In this document: positions 7,910 to 9,087 of the stretch, piece by piece
How positions within the stretch are numbered: position 1 is the stretch's first letter
Layout: the number at the start of each line of letters is the position of its first letter
Notes under the pieces: generated by a model
What the model was told of the DNA's origin: nothing
Database searches by the model: none
What the model saw: only the letters and a program-made list of their open reading frames with translations
Made by a program: the position numbers and the translations under genes
Assembly (NCBI GenBank): GCA_001776425.1
Contig: MFBN01000012.1
Span: 1 to 9,087, forward strand
Direction: 5' to 3'
Length of the DNA: 9,087 bases
From: Candidatus Curtissbacteria bacterium RIFCSPLOWO2_01_FULL_37_9
GTDB lineage: Bacteria > Patescibacteriota > Microgenomatia > Curtissbacterales > GWA2-41-24

Positions 7910-8197
7910 TTACTGACCTTGGTTATTGGCGTCTGAATGCCTTTCAGCCAGTAGTTTCTTAAAACCGTCAAAAGCTACAGCCCCAAAAACAATTACTAAA
8001 GCTCCAGCACTCATTCTTAAATCTGCCACAGACAATAGGTTTATCAACCACCCGCTTATGGGAATTTCCCCATAAACGTCTTGGACCTCAGCCGGGGCAA
8101 CGGACATGACTGCGTAGATAGTTGTGCCGACTGCTCCAACTGTCACCTCGGCTTTTGGCGGAAGTCTTCTTAAAAGTCCAAATCCTCTTTCAATCAT
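7910..8197 (-). CDS. Hypothetical small membrane protein
   Basis: This 95-residue protein is not recognised. It has two or three hydrophobic stretches, at about residues 19-35 (VTVGAVGTTIYAVMSVA), 46-57 and 63-76 (AGALVIVFGAVAF), so it is probably a small integral membrane protein with a basic N-terminus (MIERGFGLLRRLPPKAE) and a polar tail. It is judged real because of the strong -10 box (TGGTATAAT) just before its ATG, its length in a region where the other frames are broken, and its more GC-rich codons than the polysaccharide genes. The start lies 8 nt after the -10 box with no Shine-Dalgarno, suggesting a leaderless transcript. It reads against the + strand genes and ends 117 nt from the DUF5678-like remnant. 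No terminator hairpin is evident in that gap, which holds only a 12-bp palindrome (AACTTTAAAGTT, 7808-7819). Confidence 0.55.
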   Translation of the reverse strand: MIERGFGLLRRLPPKAEVTVGAVGTTIYAVMSVAPAEVQDVYGEIPISGWLINLLSVADLRMSAGALVIVFGAVAFDGFKKLLAERHSDANNQGQ

Positions 8198-8205
8198 AGC
8201 TGCGG

Positions 8206-8214
8206 ATTATACCA
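8206..8214 (-). promoter_or_regulatory. Extended -10 promoter of the small membrane protein gene
   Basis: On the - strand this reads TGGTATAAT, a perfect extended -10 (TG-n-TATAAT). It ends 8 nt before the ATG at 8197, so transcription would start at or within a base or two of the start codon. A weak -35 candidate (TTCAAT) lies about 16 nt further upstream. Confidence 0.6.
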
Positions 8215-8284
8215 TGAAACGTTTGATATTGAATGTAAAATTAAGAAATAGTTTGGAATTGAAGTGGCAAAGAGGTAAGAAAGG

Positions 8285-8521
8285 TTAGCCTCTCAAAAAG
8301 CGCTTGGCATTAAGGATTGTAAACCCGATTATTTTTTTGCCCTTTTTGCGAACTAGAATTCCCCTGTCGGTTGGCACGGTATCACCCGCTTTTTGAGGTT
8401 GACCAAAGCTAACATACAAAACATCAGCCTGTTTGTCATAGTCTGTCCAAACCTTCTTCTCGGGTAATTTTACTAGATTGCTAATAAACGGATAGAATTG
8501 CGTTAATTTTGTTTGTTCCAT
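8285..8521 (-). CDS. DUF2283 family protein, possible antitoxin partner
   Basis: This 78-residue soluble protein has the DUF2283 pattern: KVWTDYDKQADVLYVSFG, then acidic/turn residues, RGILVRKKGKKIIGFTIL and an NAKRF end. The family is small, beta-rich and of unknown biochemical role, and is frequently seen beside small toxin-like genes. The ATG is supported by GAGGA 5 nt upstream (8527-8531). The intact form of the upstream toxin-like gene would overlap this start by 19 nt in another frame, so the two were once a coupled pair. A role as antitoxin is inferred from position and size, not from the sequence itself. The gene itself looks complete even though its partner is broken. Its stop is followed by a weak hairpin (GAGAGG with CCTCTT) without a clear T-run. 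Confidence 0.75.
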   Translation of the reverse strand: MEQTKLTQFYPFISNLVKLPEKKVWTDYDKQADVLYVSFGQPQKAGDTVPTDRGILVRKKGKKIIGFTILNAKRFLRG

Positions 8522-8526
8522 ATTAT

Positions 8527-8531
8527 TCCTC
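8527..8531 (-). promoter_or_regulatory. Ribosome binding site of the DUF2283 gene
   Basis: GAGGA on the - strand lies 5 nt before the ATG at 8521, inside the last codons of the toxin-like gene. It fixes the DUF2283 start. Confidence 0.6.
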
Positions 8532-8674
8532 GCTTTTCAAAATACCTTAGTGACCTTGTTAAGAAGGCGGTAATTACAAAGCCGCCGTCTGCGTTTTCTT
8601 TGTAAATTACGGCCAGGTCTTGGTTATTAAATTTTCTTATCGCAACTAACTCGTCTTCCCAACCAGCTGTTATT

Positions 8675-8742
8675 ATATATCAGCCTAGCACAAGTGCTAT
8701 CTGATATATGTCGCTCTGCGAGAGCAGAGGAAGACATATCAG
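8675..8742. repeat. Palindromic insertion element with two overlapping hairpins
   Basis: Three arms alternate: ATATATCAG (8675-8683), CTGATATATGTC (8701-8712) and GACATATCAG (8733-8742). The middle arm can pair with either neighbour. Hairpin A pairs 8675-8683 with 8701-8709 (9 bp) and encloses TAGCAC/GTGCTA (8686-8691 with 8694-8699). Hairpin B pairs the middle arm with the right arm, with a 2-nt bulge, and encloses CTCTGC/GCAGAG (8714-8719 with 8724-8729) around a GAGA tetraloop. ATATCAG occurs in direct orientation at both edges (8677-8683 and 8736-8742). The element interrupts the toxin-like gene, and removing 58 or 61 nt restores the frame. It carries no coding capacity, so it would be a non-autonomous miniature element; its family is not recognised. 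Confidence 0.6.
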
Positions 8743-8881
8743 GTTCGGCGATTGTTGTGAGAATTTCAGGGAGTTTCCCTGCGACTTCCGGGTGTCTTTC
8801 TTCGATATGGTTCCATCTTTCCTCGGTTAACCTAATGCGTTTGCCCGAAACAGCAATCGCGGTTTTTGGGAACATAAAGCA

Positions 8882-8887
8882 ATTATA
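8882..8887 (-). promoter_or_regulatory. -10 box of the toxin-like gene
   Basis: TATAAT on the - strand ends 6 nt before the ATG at 8875. There is no Shine-Dalgarno in the gap, so a leaderless transcript is expected. No good -35 box is seen at 16-18 nt upstream. Confidence 0.45.
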
Positions 8888-8925
8888 GACTTAAACTTGA
8901 ATCAGGGAAACAAAACCTCAAAATT

Positions 8926-8945
8926 GCAACCGATTTGGCAACCGA
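8926..8945. repeat. Paired 8-bp direct repeat upstream of the toxin-like gene
   Basis: GCAACCGA occurs at 8926-8933 and 8938-8945, a 12-bp period, about 40 bp upstream of the -10 box of the toxin-like gene. It could be a two-site operator for an autoregulating antitoxin; nothing beyond position supports this. Confidence 0.3.
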
Positions 8946-8981
8946 CCGTAGATTTCAGAAACGGGTAGGTACGAGTATTTT

Positions 8982-8990
8982 ATTATACCA
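8982..8990 (-). promoter_or_regulatory. Second extended -10 promoter (TGGTATAAT)
   Basis: The - strand reads TGGTATAAT, identical to the element before the small membrane protein gene. No start codon lies within the next few bases, and it is about 100 nt upstream of the toxin-like gene, so it may give a leadered transcript or a short RNA. The box lies within an AT-rich inverted repeat (AGTATTT 8974-8980 with AAATACT 8990-8996), which could instead be a weak terminator for the gene on its right. Confidence 0.35.
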
Positions 8991-9003
8991 AATACTATTA
9001 AGA

Positions 9004-9087
9004 TTAGGCTGCGGCTTGGACAGAATTTTGAACTTTAATTGCAAATTTTCCCTCTGGGGTGATTGATAGTCCCAAAACTCTAAGAAA
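9004..9087 (-). CDS. C-terminus of an unidentified gene, cut by the window edge
   Basis: The - strand frame is open from the right edge and gives 27 residues, including LGLSITPEGKFAIKVQ and the ending NSVQAAA, before TAA at 9004-9006. Amphipathic strand-like composition and an alanine-rich tail look like a genuine protein end, but the fragment is too short to identify. If real, all genes from here to 7910 run on the same strand. Confidence 0.4.
   Translation of the reverse strand, partial: FLRVLGLSITPEGKFAIKVQNSVQAAA

Larger units (their letters stand above)
8503..8875 (-). pseudogene. PBECR-like nuclease toxin gene split by a palindromic insertion
   Basis: On the - strand the ATG at 8875 opens a frame with KRIRLTEERWNHIEERHPEV and LPEILTTIAEPD. 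It then enters a foreign palindromic stretch and leaves the correct frame; the uninterrupted frame would give an 82-residue chimera ending at 8627. Beyond the insertion the true second half reads in another frame: IITAGWEDELVAIRKF, DLAVIYKE, GGFVITAFLTR and a stop at 8503-8505. Deleting 58 nt joins both halves into one 104-residue protein; 61 nt gives 103. The RHPE motif and the FVITAFLTR strand with spaced threonines resemble the PBECR group of BECR-fold nucleases (Barnase/EndoU/ColicinE5/RelE-like); DUF4258-type proteins are an alternative. It sits before the DUF2283 gene with a 19-nt overlap, like a toxin-antitoxin pair. The toxin is presumably inactive now. The family name is from motif memory only. 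Confidence 0.65.

Noticed and set aside
7789..7971. 60-residue open frame on the - strand
   Set aside because: It overlaps the end of the better supported 95-residue gene in another frame, has no ribosome binding site or promoter and no family pattern.
8675..8742. Programmed ribosome bypass over the hairpin in the toxin-like gene, as in T4 gene 60
   Set aside because: Bypass needs matching take-off and landing codons. The take-off GAT and the only matching landing GAT do not resume in the frame of the second half (ATA TAA follows), so an insertion mutation is simpler.
8694..8888. 64-residue open frame on the + strand
   Set aside because: It begins inside the palindromic insertion and runs antisense to the toxin-like gene; a shadow frame.

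Overview
The window looks like a chromosomal segment of a Patescibacteria (Candidate Phyla Radiation) bacterium, most likely of the Microgenomates group. This is an inference from the AT-rich, compact coding, the short lean proteins, a large DUF4012 membrane protein, and small DUF5678-like and DUF2283 genes. No rRNA, tRNA, CRISPR array or recognisable transposase gene is visible.

Positions 1-7563 are all on the + strand and nearly gap-free. The window opens inside yidC (membrane protein insertase, 5' end missing). Then comes khpB/jag (KH-R3H RNA-binding protein), the usual partner of yidC. From there the strand passes directly, through a 1-nt stop/start overlap, into a surface-polysaccharide block: an O-antigen ligase/polymerase-like membrane protein, a Wzx-type flippase, an RNase HI that overlaps the flippase by 4 nt, a short Wzz-like chain-length protein without kinase, and a 959-residue protein that joins a degenerate SDR/epimerase domain to a membrane anchor and a DUF4012 domain. 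A coherent reading is lipid-linked glycan export (flippase), polymerisation or ligation (Wzy/WaaL), length control (Wzz) and possibly surface attachment (DUF4012). No glycosyltransferase is present in the window.

Positions 7564-9087 look like a decaying accessory region. A DUF5678-like small gene (+) is broken by one in-frame stop. The strand then switches, and the - strand carries a small hypothetical membrane protein, a DUF2283 gene, and upstream of it a gene resembling a PBECR-type nuclease toxin. The toxin-like gene is interrupted by a ~60-bp palindromic insertion. Removing 58 (or 61) nt restores one continuous frame of 104 (or 103) residues that runs into the DUF2283 start. The far right end holds the C-terminus of another - strand gene.

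The most interesting points are the palindromic insertion and its mutually exclusive hairpins, the dead-epimerase/DUF4012 fusion, the khpB leader where the ribosome binding site sits in one of two competing hairpins, and -10 boxes placed 6-8 nt before start codons, which suggests leaderless mRNAs. No wholly new multi-gene system could be established from the sequence alone.
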